Positions 12,725 to 23,458 of a stretch of DNA of 64,000 nt are shown in pieces; positions within the stretch are counted from its first letter, which is position 1, and every line of letters begins with the position of its first letter. Under the pieces are notes generated by a model. It searched no databases. It was given only the letters and a program-made list of their open reading frames with translations, and was not told the origin of the DNA. The DNA is from Zychaea mexicana (lineage: Eukaryota > Mucoromycota > Mucoromycetes > Mucorales > Lichtheimiaceae). The DNA lies in NCBI RefSeq assembly GCF_025766255.1, contig NW_026516672.1:248001-312000 (forward strand), written 5' to 3'. Made by a program: the position numbers and the translations under genes.

Positions 12725-14880
12725 ATGATGATTAGAACAATTCCACTCGACGAAGTTGCTCAGCACAATAAGCAAGGTAAGCAAAACGTTCTTCATGGCA
12801 GTAGTTTAATAGAATGCGCGATACTTTCAATGCGAGCCTCATTGTGGTCTTTATATACAATGTATTAGATGATCTCTGGATTATCATCCACGGAAAAGTA
12901 TACGATTTAACCAAGTTTCTCCCAGAGCATCCTGGGGGTCAAAATATTATTTTGAAATATGCCGGGAAGGACGGAACCAGAGCATTCGAGCCCATGCACC
13001 CCATTGCCATCATTGACCGATTTCTTTCTCCTGACGTATGCTTGGGCCAAGCTGCAGTGAATCCTGCATCCGAAGAAACCGTTGCAGAATTGGAAACAGA
13101 AGAGGAAAAGCGTGTACGGTTAGCACGCGAAGGCATGCCTAAGCTCGAAGAGATGTATAATTCGTTTGATTTTGAATGTGAGTTTCTACTTAATTATAGT
13201 ATTAGAAGGAGCGAGGGAAGAGAGCAAAGGGAAATTGATTGGCTTGGCTTTACTAATGTTATGCTTTTACCATGCATCGTTGTTGTTGTTGTCATTGTTG
13301 CTGTTGTTAATTTAGCTGTTGCCAGATCAGTTCTTAAAGCAGACGCTTACTACTATTTTTCTTCTGGAGCAAGCGACGAAATTTCCATGCGTGAAAACCA
13401 CAATGCGTATCATCGCATCTGGTTACGCCCACGTGTCATGGTTAATGTAGCCGAAATCGCAACCATGACAACAATGCTAGGCTCCAAAGTTTCAATGCCA
13501 TTATATATCTCGGCCACCGCTATGAATAAGATGGCTCATCCAGAAGCAGAGAAAGTACTGACAAGAGCTGCTGGCAAATGCGGTATAATCCAAATGATTC
13601 CGACACTGGCGTGTTATTCTCTCGATGATCTCGTTGAAGCGCGCGTCCACTCAGATCAGCCACAGTGGTTCCAGTTATATGTCGATACAGATCGTAAAGT
13701 GACACAGCGAATTGTTCAACAAGCTGAAGCAAAAGGAGTCAAGGGACTATTTATCACCGTGGACTTGGCCGGGATTGGTATGTATAATTATTCCTTCATT
13801 ATGCAGATTTAACATTATTTGAAGGGGTTATCTAATAGCATCACCCCCTACATATGATATAATAAGGTCGTCGTGAAAAATATCTACGGCAAAAGTATAA
13901 ACAAGAAAATTTTGAGAATACGCAGAGTAGTGATGACCATAAAAGCAAAAGTAGTGGCAGTACCACTTCGGCGCCTGTCAACAAAAGGAGAGGTACATTG
14001 GTTGATCCATCTTTAAATTGGTCCGATATTGCTTGGTTCAAGTCTATCACGAAAATGCCCATCATTCTAAAGGGGATTCAGGTAAGTTTCATTGTAGGCC
14101 TTCTTTGCTACCATCGCTACGGTCGTTTCTAAAGTGTTTTGATGGCCGTTTCTTCTGTTTTAGAGATACGAAGATGCTGTTCTTGCATATAAATATGGGT
14201 GCGCTGGCGTGGTCCTGTCCAATCATGGAGGTCGTCAGTTGGACTTTTCTCCATCACCTATCGAAATTTTGCCGGAAGTCATCGATGCATTAAAGTGTGA
14301 AGGATGTGATCCTAGAAAAGATTTTGAAGTTTATGTTGATGGTGGAATTCGACGTGGCAGTGACATATTTAAAGCTCTCGCTTTAGGTGCGAAAGGCTGT
14401 GGAATAGGCAGACCCAGCTTGGTAAGTGATTGTTGTTATCATTAAAAATATATAATGACTCCACTTCTGTACTCATACCCAAAGTAACTGCTATTTTTTT
14501 GCTCTCATAATACAGTATGCCATGGCTTGCTACGGTGACGAAGGTGTCAAGCGACTTTTGGAGATTTATCAGGTAGCTAAATGTTAGATCAGCATACTAT
14601 GAACAACAGCACATAAGCTTGTAAAAAATTGACTTCCAATGATTGCTCTCCAAATGTATTTTTCCACTACCAGAACGAATTGGAGATATGCATGCGACTC
14701 ATGGGTGCACCTACGATTGCTGATATCAAACCTGAAATGGTGGATATTCGAAATTTGAAAAACCACTTCGTCTCCAGCCCAACTGATTATTTGGCTCAGC
14801 AAACATATGAAAAACTACAGCCAACAAGAGCCGCCGATGGTAGTAATAGTAGTGGCGGTTACCAACTTTCTAAATTGTAA
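12725..14880 (+). CDS. Flavocytochrome b2-like FMN hydroxyacid dehydrogenase, copy 2
   Basis: Seven exons (12725-12776, 12869-13177, 13316-13777, 13867-14081, 14164-14421, 14516-14572, 14674-14880) give 519 aa. The b5 domain carries EHPGGQ and FEPMHP; the FMN domain carries [42 protein letters not shown] and [11 protein letters not shown], so it is predicted active. Introns match copy 1 in position and phase except that the intron inside the FSSG/SSD segment of copy 1 is absent here. The linker that corresponds to the mobile active-site loop is longer and rich in S, K and Q (about residues 285-320). It also lacks a mitochondrial presequence. A tandem duplicate of copy 1, clearly diverged at the DNA level. 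Confidence 0.93.
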
Positions 14881-15394
14881 GCAAAGTTGTAACTGACCAC
14901 ACCGCTCATCTTGGACGATCGATAATAAACAAAAAGATTTCATACGGTAGAATTAAAAGTACATATCAACTATCACAGCATGACATACAGTAGTAGATTG
15001 TTGCAATAGGAGATCAGTTCGATCAGTTCAATCGGGCTTTGAGCAGCGCTACGACTTGTATGCATAAAACTGTGCATTGAAACTAAGCCTCAAACTGTGT
15101 GTAGTGTATATCATGCAGCACCATCTGCAGGGACAGCAGCAGCAGGATATAGGTTGCTAATAGTAAAAATGAGTAAAAGCTACTATCACCATTTTGAAAT
15201 ACCACAGCCTGTATCACATTTGTGTTTGGATGTCGATGTGGGTGAGATGTTGAAGTTGTGGAGTCTATATGCAATGGCAAACCTTAATTGCTATGTGGTA
15301 TCGTGTTTCATCTTTCCCACTTCCAACAATCCTGCTTCACATTTTATTCTGTTTCCTTTTCCTCCCCTCTCCGCACTCATATACTTTCTTTCTA
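14881..15394. other. Intergenic
   Basis: About 500 bp between copy 2 and the decayed copy 3. Short CAGCAG and CTTCTCC-type runs, no gene seen. Confidence 0.45.
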
Positions 15395-17267
15395 GAATAT
15401 CAATAATAACGACGAGAAGTTTTTCACACAAAGAAATCGTTCAACACAACAAAAAGGGTATATTTTGTAACTTTCCCTGTGGAAAGAAATCCTTTATTTT
15501 TTGAGGATCTCCAAGTCACTATTCATAGAAAAGTATACGAAGTATACGACCTGAACAAGTTTCATTTCGATCATCCTGGTGGTCAAAAGGTATCAAGACG
15601 TATGCTGGAAAAGACGGTACGAACGCATTCGGGCCAATCCACCCTCCTGACATTGAGCGGCTCTTGTCACCCAAGCTTCAGGGGTCACCGAAGAGCTCCA
15701 TCATGCAGCATCTCCAGCAACACACAGCAGCAACAGAAATCAGCGGGAGAAATTGAAAAGGAAAGGTGAGTATCATACAACTGACTCGAAAGAACATGCA
15801 ACCTTTGTATGAGATGTACAGCGCTTTTTATTTATAGTATATGTATGCGAGAAAAAAAACAATGACGGTTATTAGAGCATGAGGAGAAGCGATAGTAATT
15901 AATGGTAGTAGTTGATGCAAAGGATGTACATCATGTTATTGAAAAGTAATTCTGTATGCAGCGGTCGCATGATCCGTTCTCAAGTAGGATCCATGGTTAT
16001 ATATTTCATTTGGAATGGACGACGAAACTACTGCACGCGAAAACCATAACGCTCATTATTGCATCTGGTTCCGCTCGGGCTTTATGGTTGATGGAGCCAA
16101 AATTGATATGACTACCACGATGTTGGATAGCCAAGTGTCACTGTCACTTTATATCACAGCCGCGGTTCTCGGTAAGATGGCATATCATAGGGGGATGTAG
16201 TCTTGGTACGTGCGGATGGAAGTCGTGGTGTGATACAAATGGCTCCAGCATATGCCTCATACTCCTTCTGGGATATCCCTAATGCACTCGTCCACCCTGA
16301 ACAGCCATAGTGGTTTCAACTCTACGTTACTGCGAATTGAGAAATAAAGCAACGGATTGTTGAGGATGCAGAATTCAAGGGGATGGAAGGCAAATTGGCA
16401 CGGCGATACGCCAGCAATAGGTAGACTGATACGGAAATCCGTCACCGTTTATCTTACTCATACTTGTATATAAACAATGCATCTGTATGAATCCTCTATC
16501 TCGCTGCCACTTGAAGGAGACGCGTTTGAGCTATAAACATGCCAGTGCAAACGAAATGGACACCGGTGATGGTATATTCAGCTCGAGCTCGCTTTTCGAT
16601 ATACCGCTCAACTGGTCCAATATTGCATGGTTAAAATCGATCACCATGTTGCCGATCCTGGTAAAAGAAAAAATTCGATGGGAGTATGCCATTCTTGCTG
16701 CTCGGTTTGGTTGTCAAAGTTTTGTGCTATCCAATTATGGCGGTCGCCATGCATTTTCTTTAATCAACCATTGATGTTGTGGATGCTCTGAATGGGGAGG
16801 ACTTGGATAAGAGCTTCAAGTATACAATGAAGGCGGAGATATTTTCAAAGCCATCGCTTTGGGATCCAAAGGTGTCAACGTTAGTCGGTCGCTTCTATAT
16901 GTACTGGCAGGTTACGGTGAGAGAGGTGTTGAGCGTCTTTTAGACCTAATCAAGGTAAAACCTTTTGGTAGTAGTGGAGGGGCACACAGATGATTCCGAG
17001 ACACTGTTTATGTTCACAAGCATTATATCTGACAAAACTATCACTGTTTTATAGGCTGAACTGGAAGTGTGTATGCGGCTGAAGATAGCACCCATCAATG
17101 CAGAAGCTAAATGTCGAAACTTAAAAAATCACTTTTGTGCAAGTCCAACCGATTATTTACCTCTGCAAACATACGCGAGGCTACAGCCAAAAGTCAATTA
17201 CAGTACCAGGTTCTTAGATTGTATTATTTTACGCCCTTTATCTCGCATTACTACGTACGTCGAGTAA
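15395..17267 (+). pseudogene. Decayed third copy of the flavocytochrome b2-like gene
   Basis: Pieces of every domain can be read in order but not in one frame. They are the start segment (EIVQHNKK, no ATG in place), the b5 domain with a 9-bp local duplication (KVYEVYDL), a frameshift right after HPGGQK, RENHNAHYCIW where the other copies have [11 protein letters not shown], a frameshift after KMAYH, in-frame TAG and TGA codons near 16309-16340 in the QLY segment, and SNYGGRH where the others have the catalytic SNHGGRQ, so the active-site histidine is lost. The DGGIRRG segment is truncated. The last exon (MCMRLKIAP...) runs open to 17267. Multiple independent lesions show long-standing loss of function. 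Confidence 0.88.
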
Positions 17268-17346
17268 TTTGCACAAACCGACTCTGGTAAACAAAAACAT
17301 ACTCGCACAATAAAACCACTGGTTTTGTTAAATATGATATTGTTTT

Positions 17347-18037
17347 TCATTGCTTGTTGATGAACCTTGGTAGCAGAATCATCTATTTGTGAAAACTTCT
17401 TTGTGTTATTTTTGGCAATATAATGAATAATAGACTCCGCATCTTTATGAAACTCTTTAGCGAAGATTCAGTCGGATAAGCATCGCGGCACCCATCCACC
17501 TGGATCTGACCGTTGGATACACGTCCACTCGACTTCGCCATCCTGTAATTCGCGTACCCGTGTCCAAGACTCGTAACATCCACGAACGTAGTTACGCACT
17601 CGCCGCAAATTGGTTGGTTCAACAGGTTTTGACACGACAAGAAACTTACGTAATCCGTTCGTGTCGTCCATTTGTTCACGCGTGGCGACTAATTCAATAA
17701 ATTTACGACTTGAAGCCAGGGTTGCTTTGAACGCTAGCCAATATACGCCCGCAGCTCCTTCTGTTCCTGATCCACCGCCAGCGGTTTGAACTGGGGTATT
17801 CTTACTATTCTGTTGGGATGATAGGGCAAACAGTTCCTTGGCTTCCACTATAAGTTAGACGTACTTGGTTTCGTTCAGTGAATGGTTGACGAACAAGAGT
17901 TCGCGTAACTGATCGTAGGTGACTTCGGAATGTACACTGCTTCGTTGAAGAAACTTGTGGTCGTGGTCATAATGGCGCGGCTTTTGCCTTACAGTCACTC
18001 CACTAGTTTGTGAAGTGGTTGGCCACTGAACCATCAT
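17347..18037 (-). pseudogene. Broken START-like (DUF3074-type) gene
   Basis: One minus-strand frame can be followed from 18037 to about 17347 and is interrupted by a TAA at 17853-17855 and a TGA at 17468-17470. Blocks include RSSVHSEVTYDQLRELLF with NHSLNETKYV, then YWLAFKATLASSRKFIELV, WTCIQRSDPGGWVPRCLSD, and after the TGA, KEFHKDAESIIHYIAKN. The SDPGGWVPR motif and the preceding strand pattern resemble START-like lipid-binding domains of the DUF3074 group; this is from memory of the family, not a search. The 5' end abuts, and appears partly made of, the 44-bp satellite. The 3' end overlaps the decayed flavocytochrome copy. Confidence 0.6.
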
Positions 18038-20925
18038 AAAGTGGCCACCTGGCCACTCTGCTCATCGTTTAGAACCATCATAAAGTGGCCACCCGGCCAC
18101 TCTGTTCATCTTTTAAAACCATCATAAAGTGGCCACCTGGCCACTCTGTTCATCTTTTAGAACCATCATAAAGTGGCCACCCGGCCACTCTGTTCATCTT
18201 TTAAAACCATCATAAAGTGGCCACCCGGCCACTCTGCTCATCGTTTAGAACCATCATAAAGTGGCCACCTGACCACTCTGTTCATCTTTTAGAGCCATTA
18301 TAAAGTGGCCACCTGGCCACTCTGCTCATCGTTTATAACCATCATAAAGTGGCCACCCGGTCACTCTGTTCATCTTTTAAAACCATCATAAAGTGGCCAC
18401 CTGGTCACTCTGTTCATCTTTTAAAACCATCATAAAGTGGCCACCTGGCCACTCTGTTCATCTTTTAGAACCATCATAAAGTGGCCACCCGGCCACTCTG
18501 CTCATCGTTTATAACCATCATAAAGTGGCCACCCGGTCACTCTGTTCATCTTTTAAAACCATCATAAAGTGGCCACCCGGCCACTCTGTTCATCTTTTAA
18601 AACCATCATAAAGTGGCCACCCGGCCACTCTGCTCATTGTTTAGAACCATCATAAAGTGGCCACCCGGCCACTCTGTTCATCTTTTAGAGCCATTATAAA
18701 GTGGCCACCTGGCCACTCTGCTCATCGTTTATAACCATCATAAAGTGGCCACCCGGTCACTCTGTTCATCTTTTAAAACCATCATAAAGTGGCCACCCGG
18801 CCACTCTGTTCATCTTTTATAACCATCATAAAGTGGCCACCCGGTCACTCTGTTCATCTTTTAAAACCATCATAAAGTGGCCACCTGGCCACTCTGTTCA
18901 TCTTTTAGAGCCATTATAAAGTGGCCACCCGGTCACTCTGTTCATCTTTTAAAACCATCATAAAGTGGCCACCTGGCCACTCTGTTCATCTTTTAAAACC
19001 ATCATAAAGTGGCCACCCGGCCACTCTGCTCATCGTTTAGAACCATCATAAAGTGGCCACCCGGCCACTCTGTTCATCTTTTAGAGCCATTATAAAGTGG
19101 CCACCTGGCCACTCTGCTCCTCGTTTAGAACCATCATAAAGTGGCCACCTGGCCACTCTGTTCATCTTTTAGAGCCATTATAAAGTGGCCACCTGGCCAC
19201 TCTGCTCATCGTTTATAACCATCATAAAGTGGCCACCCGGTCACTCTGTTCATCTTTTAAAACCATCATAAAGTGGCCACCTGGTCACTCTGTTCATCTT
19301 TTAAAACCATCATAAAGTGGCCACCTGGCCACTCTGTTCATCTTTTAGAACCATCATAAAGTGGCCACCCGGCCACTCTGCTCATCGTTTATAACCATCA
19401 TAAAGTGGCCACCCGGTCACTCTGTTCATCTTTTAAAACCATCATAAAGTGGCCACCCGGCCACTCTGTTCATCTTTTAAAACCATCATAAAGTGGCCAC
19501 CCGGCCACTCTGCTCATTGTTTAGAACCATCATAAAGTGGCCACCTGGCCACTCTGTTCATCTTTTAGAGCCATTATAAAGTGGCCACCTGGCCACTCTG
19601 CTCATCGTTTAGAACCATCATAAAGTGGCCACCCGGTCACTCTGTTCATCTTTTAAAACCATCATAAAGTGGCCACCTGGCCACTCTGTTCATCTTTTAG
19701 AGCCATTATAAAGTGGCCACCTGGCCACTCTGCTCATCGTTTATAATCATCATAGAGTGGCCACCCGGTCACTCTGTTCATCTTTTAAAACCATCATAAA
19801 GTGGCCACCTGGTCACTCTGTTCATCTTTTAAAACCATCATAAAGTGGCCACCTGGCCACTCTGTTCATCTTTTAGAGCCATTATAAAGTGGCCACCTGG
19901 CCACTCTGCTCATCGTTTATAACCATCATAAAGTGGCCACCCGGTCACTCTGTTCATCTTTTAAAACCATCATAAAGTGGCCACCCGGCCACTCTGTTCA
20001 TCTTTTAAAACCATCATAAAGTGGCCACCCGGCCACTCTGTTCATCTGCTAGAACCAGCATAAAGTGGCCACCTGGCCACTCTGCTCATCGTTTATAACC
20101 ATCATAAAGTGGCCACCCGGTCACTCTGTTCATCTTTTAAAACCATCATAAAGTGGCCACCTGGCCACTCTGTTCATCTTTTAGAGCCATTATAAAGTGG
20201 CCACCCGGTCACTCTGTTCATCTTTTAAAACCATCATAAAGTGGCCACCTGGCCACTCTGTTCATCTTTTAAAACCATCATAAAGTGGCCACCCGGCCAC
20301 TCTGCTCATCGTTTAGAACCATCATAAAGTGGCCACCTGGCCACTCTGTTCATCTTTTAGAGCCATTATAAAGTGGCCACCTGGCCACTCTGCTCATCGT
20401 TTATAACCATCATAAAGTGGCCACCTGGCCACTCTGTTCATCTTTTAAAACCATCATAAAGTGGCCACCTGGCCACTCTGTTCATCTTTTAGAGCCATTA
20501 TAAAGTGGCCACCTGGCCACTCTGTTCATCTTTTAGAGCCATATAAAGTGGCCACCTGGCCACTCTGCTCATCGTTTATAACCATCATAAAGTGGCCACC
20601 CGGTCACTCTGTTCATCTTTTAAAACCATCATAAAGTGGCCACCCGGTCACTCTGTTCATCGTTTATAACCATCATAAAGTGGCCACCCGGCCACTCTGC
20701 TCATCGTTTAGAACCATCATAAAGTGGCCACCCGGTCACTCTGTTCATCGTTTATAACCATCATAAAGTGGCCACCCGGCCACTCTGCTCATCGTTTAGA
20801 ACCATCATAAAGTGGCCACCCGGCCACTCTGTTCATCGTTTAGAACCATCATAAAGTGGCCACCTAGCCACTCTGTTCATCTGCTAGAACCAGCATAAAG
20901 TGGCCACCCAGCCATACTGCTAGCA
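18013..20925. repeat. 44-bp satellite array, about 66 units, each with an internal dyad
   Basis: The anchor CCATCATAAAGTGG recurs every 44 bp (18031, 18075, 18119 and so on). The phase is kept through the whole array except for a 1-bp deletion near 20533. Each unit contains GTGGCCAC followed by (C/T)GG(C/T)CAC; in the CCTGGCCAC variant this is a perfect dyad, GTGGCCA-CC-TGGCCAC. Units differ at a few fixed positions (CTCATCGTTTA versus TTCATCTTTTA, AACCATCAT versus GAGCCATTAT). A block of 20 units (880 bp) is repeated: 18261-18700 matches 19141-19580 including the rare CTCATTGTTTAG variant at both 18631 and 19511. Degenerate edge units lie at 18013-18035 and 20874-20925. Not CRISPR: there are no unique spacers. 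Confidence 0.97.
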
Positions 20926-22689
20926 ATGTCAATGCAAGCGAGAGCATTAACTGTTAAAGAATAATTATGCTGGAGAAACGACTTATACTGTCGTTTTTTA
21001 ACCGCAGCTCTGCAATACCAAATTCTAAATTGCAATATCCCACACCGCTTATCTCGTATCAGCACATCGTATTTCGCACCACCAAACTGTCTAGTACAAT
21101 AATATCATATTATACGCATAGTTAGTACCACCTCTTCTGCTTAAAAGTGTTAATCCACCAAAACAATAGTAGCGGGCAAAAAAGGGATCACTATCGATAC
21201 ATCACACTCCGGCTTCAACCGGGGCTAGTATGCGTCCTCGCTTTTCTGTTTTCGGTTTTGTATGCTCCATAACCCATTGAGTTTGAGTCATTTTTCCTCA
21301 GCATACTCGCTACATGATTATATCGACTGTTTTTAGGGATGATGCTGCCTTCTTTTTCTCCTTCTTCCAATCCTTTTTGTTGTCGAACATAAGATCACAA
21401 AATTTTAGATTATCATTTGGGTCTTTTGCAACCTTATAGGTGTCTTGGAAGGTTGCTAAAGGTGTCTGAAAGGCTACAGACGACAACTAACGAGAGCTAA
21501 CGGCAACAAAGGGCATTTTATTTTTCAGATGATTATCTCAAGTTTTTTGATTGTAGTTGTGTGATAAAACAATTGAGTAAAGTGATCGTTAACTTTCTGG
21601 TTCAGCTTGCAATTGATTTAAGATATGATACTGTAGCTAATCAACTATGTAAAAAAAAAGGGCGTAGTACTTTTCTTTGTAAATTGTTCAAGTGCAAGTA
21701 CTGTAGAATTTACCTAATCAAAGTTTCCCGAGTATACACAGTATGGTTTCTATGTAAACTTAATCTATGTTTTTCTGACAGTTTTACTGTCCTTTCCATG
21801 CGCCAAAACCATGTCTGTTTGCTGATATCGTACATCGCATAATAAAGGGTTCATGATTACCTAGTCTTCCCTAAATGTATTATGTAATTTACAGGTTTAG
21901 TGTCTTAGTGATATCTCGTGAGTTATATCAAATGTGTGTCGGATTCTTATCGTCGCGGTCACATCAGGATCGAATATGCATAACGCAAGCTAAACAGTGG
22001 CGTTACATCTGTCTTGTATGACACACAATAAGTACGACGTTTTGGTGTCTTTTAGTATGTGGTGTATAACTAGTACATACTCGATATTTTGGACTCATGT
22101 CACACAAGCTAAAAGCTGGCGTCGAGCATATCCAGTACAGTACTGTGCATACTGATAAAACACTTACCTTATATTGCCTGGTTGTCGCGTGGCATCGAGA
22201 GTTTGCTTTACTTCCCCGCGATAGTTTTTGATCATATAAAAAGGTGGATCACGCGGTTGTACACCTTTTAGCCTTCCAAATTTTTTAAGCTCCAGCCTCT
22301 AGCTTACTCTGTACAACATATCACCTTGGATGAATTATTGTCTGGAAAAAACAGGTTTGATCTCCAAAAGATCATCAGCAGATAGAGTAACAAACCTGAT
22401 CAAGCACTTTGTAGCACTTTGGATCTAATGTAGAGGAAGCAACAAAAAATACACTATCATATCTGGAGAATTAGTGTGAACGCGATGGTATAAGATTTCC
22501 TGAAGAAAATGGAACCAAATAAGCAATAAACGCTGCTTTTCATGGAGGCATATAATATGTTACGGCTGTGTGGCGTAGTCCTGTTTTCTTTTTTCTATTT
22601 TAGCAACAAATTACAGCATCCACTACTTCTTGGTCTTCCGTACAATTTTTTTTTCCATATCTGTAAAAACGAGAAGATCGACTCTAGTT
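20926..22689. other. Intergenic, about 1.8 kb
   Basis: No convincing gene. A TATA-like CATATAAAAAGG lies near 22234-22245, with pyrimidine-rich sequence after it, so a transcript may start around 22300, possibly the 5' leader of the small PPxY gene at 22690. A 93-codon open frame at 21561-21842 has no coding look. Confidence 0.4.
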
Positions 22690-23144
22690 ATGGCAGACTA
22701 TATGCCAGGACTATCCGTCATTTTTATCATTGCTGGATTTATTATAGTCGTCACTATATGCTTACGTTATGTTCGTCGGCAAAGTAAAAGTAGGGTTTTA
22801 CTTTTGCTTTTCTCTATTACTGCGCAATAGTACGATAATACGCCACTAACTAGTCATTAATGCTTCCTTATTGTGTATGGTACTCTCTCTCTCTTTATGC
22901 GACTGTATATGCCCAATAACGAACAATGGCTTCTAACAAAAACACGTGCTGTAACAACAAAACAGAAATGATGACCGAGGATAATGAACGACGGCAAGTA
23001 CGCGACCTTCTCCGCTCTACTCGTCGAGATCCAGAAGCTGGTTCATCACCACCGTCTTATCATGAGGCAAGCAGTGTCATCAGTATGCCGCCACCGGCAT
23101 ACACAGACCACCGTTGTGACCCTCAACCGACGCAGCTCATGTGA
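22690..23144 (+). CDS. Small one-TM protein with two PPxY motifs (possible Rsp5/Nedd4 adaptor)
   Basis: Exons 22690-22783 and 22966-23144 give 90 aa. The donor is A|GTAAAAG and the acceptor AAAACAG; the join keeps the frame as RYVRRQ-KMMTEDNERRQ. Residues about 8-27 (LSVIFIIAGFIIVVTICL) form one membrane span, followed by a basic stop-transfer YVRRQ. The cytosolic tail has PPSY and PPAY, the PPxY motifs bound by WW domains of Rsp5/Nedd4-type ubiquitin ligases. Topology and motifs resemble yeast RCR1/RCR2-type adaptors, though this protein is much shorter. Alternatively exon 2 could begin at its own ATG (22926) as a separate ORF. Role in membrane-protein ubiquitination is inference. Confidence 0.62.
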
Positions 23145-23458
23145 CGCTACTGTATATACAAAGACGATGTAGTATTTCAAATCTGGTATACTCATATGCA
23201 TGCTGAAAGAGTGGTCTTTTGTTTCTCTCACGTTCTCACGCTGGTGATGAGATGATCCCACAGAACTGTAACCCAAATAGTACTTATATTCACATATGGG
23301 GGGCTTACTATAGTTTTAAAGCCAATTACAATATTTCTTATGATGTAGATTAATGTATATGTATGCTGATAAGTGTAATGATAAGAGTGCTATAAACAAT
23401 AAGGGGGATACTATGATGATATGAAGAAGAAGAAGAAGAAGAAGAAGAATGTGGTAAA
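23145..23458. other. Intergenic, convergent 3' ends
   Basis: About 310 bp between two convergent genes. A (GAA)n microsatellite begins at about 23421. No gene. Confidence 0.5.

Noticed and set aside
18013..20925. CRISPR-like array
   Set aside because: Units are contiguous near-identical 44-mers without unique spacers, and the DNA is eukaryotic.
21561..21842. 93-codon ORF after the first satellite
   Set aside because: No domain, Cys/Lys-rich AT-driven composition, no splice or promoter context.
22926..23144. Separate 72-aa gene starting at ATG 22926
   Set aside because: An in-frame stop lies directly upstream and the splice from 22783 to 22966 gives a better membrane protein; kept only as an alternative.
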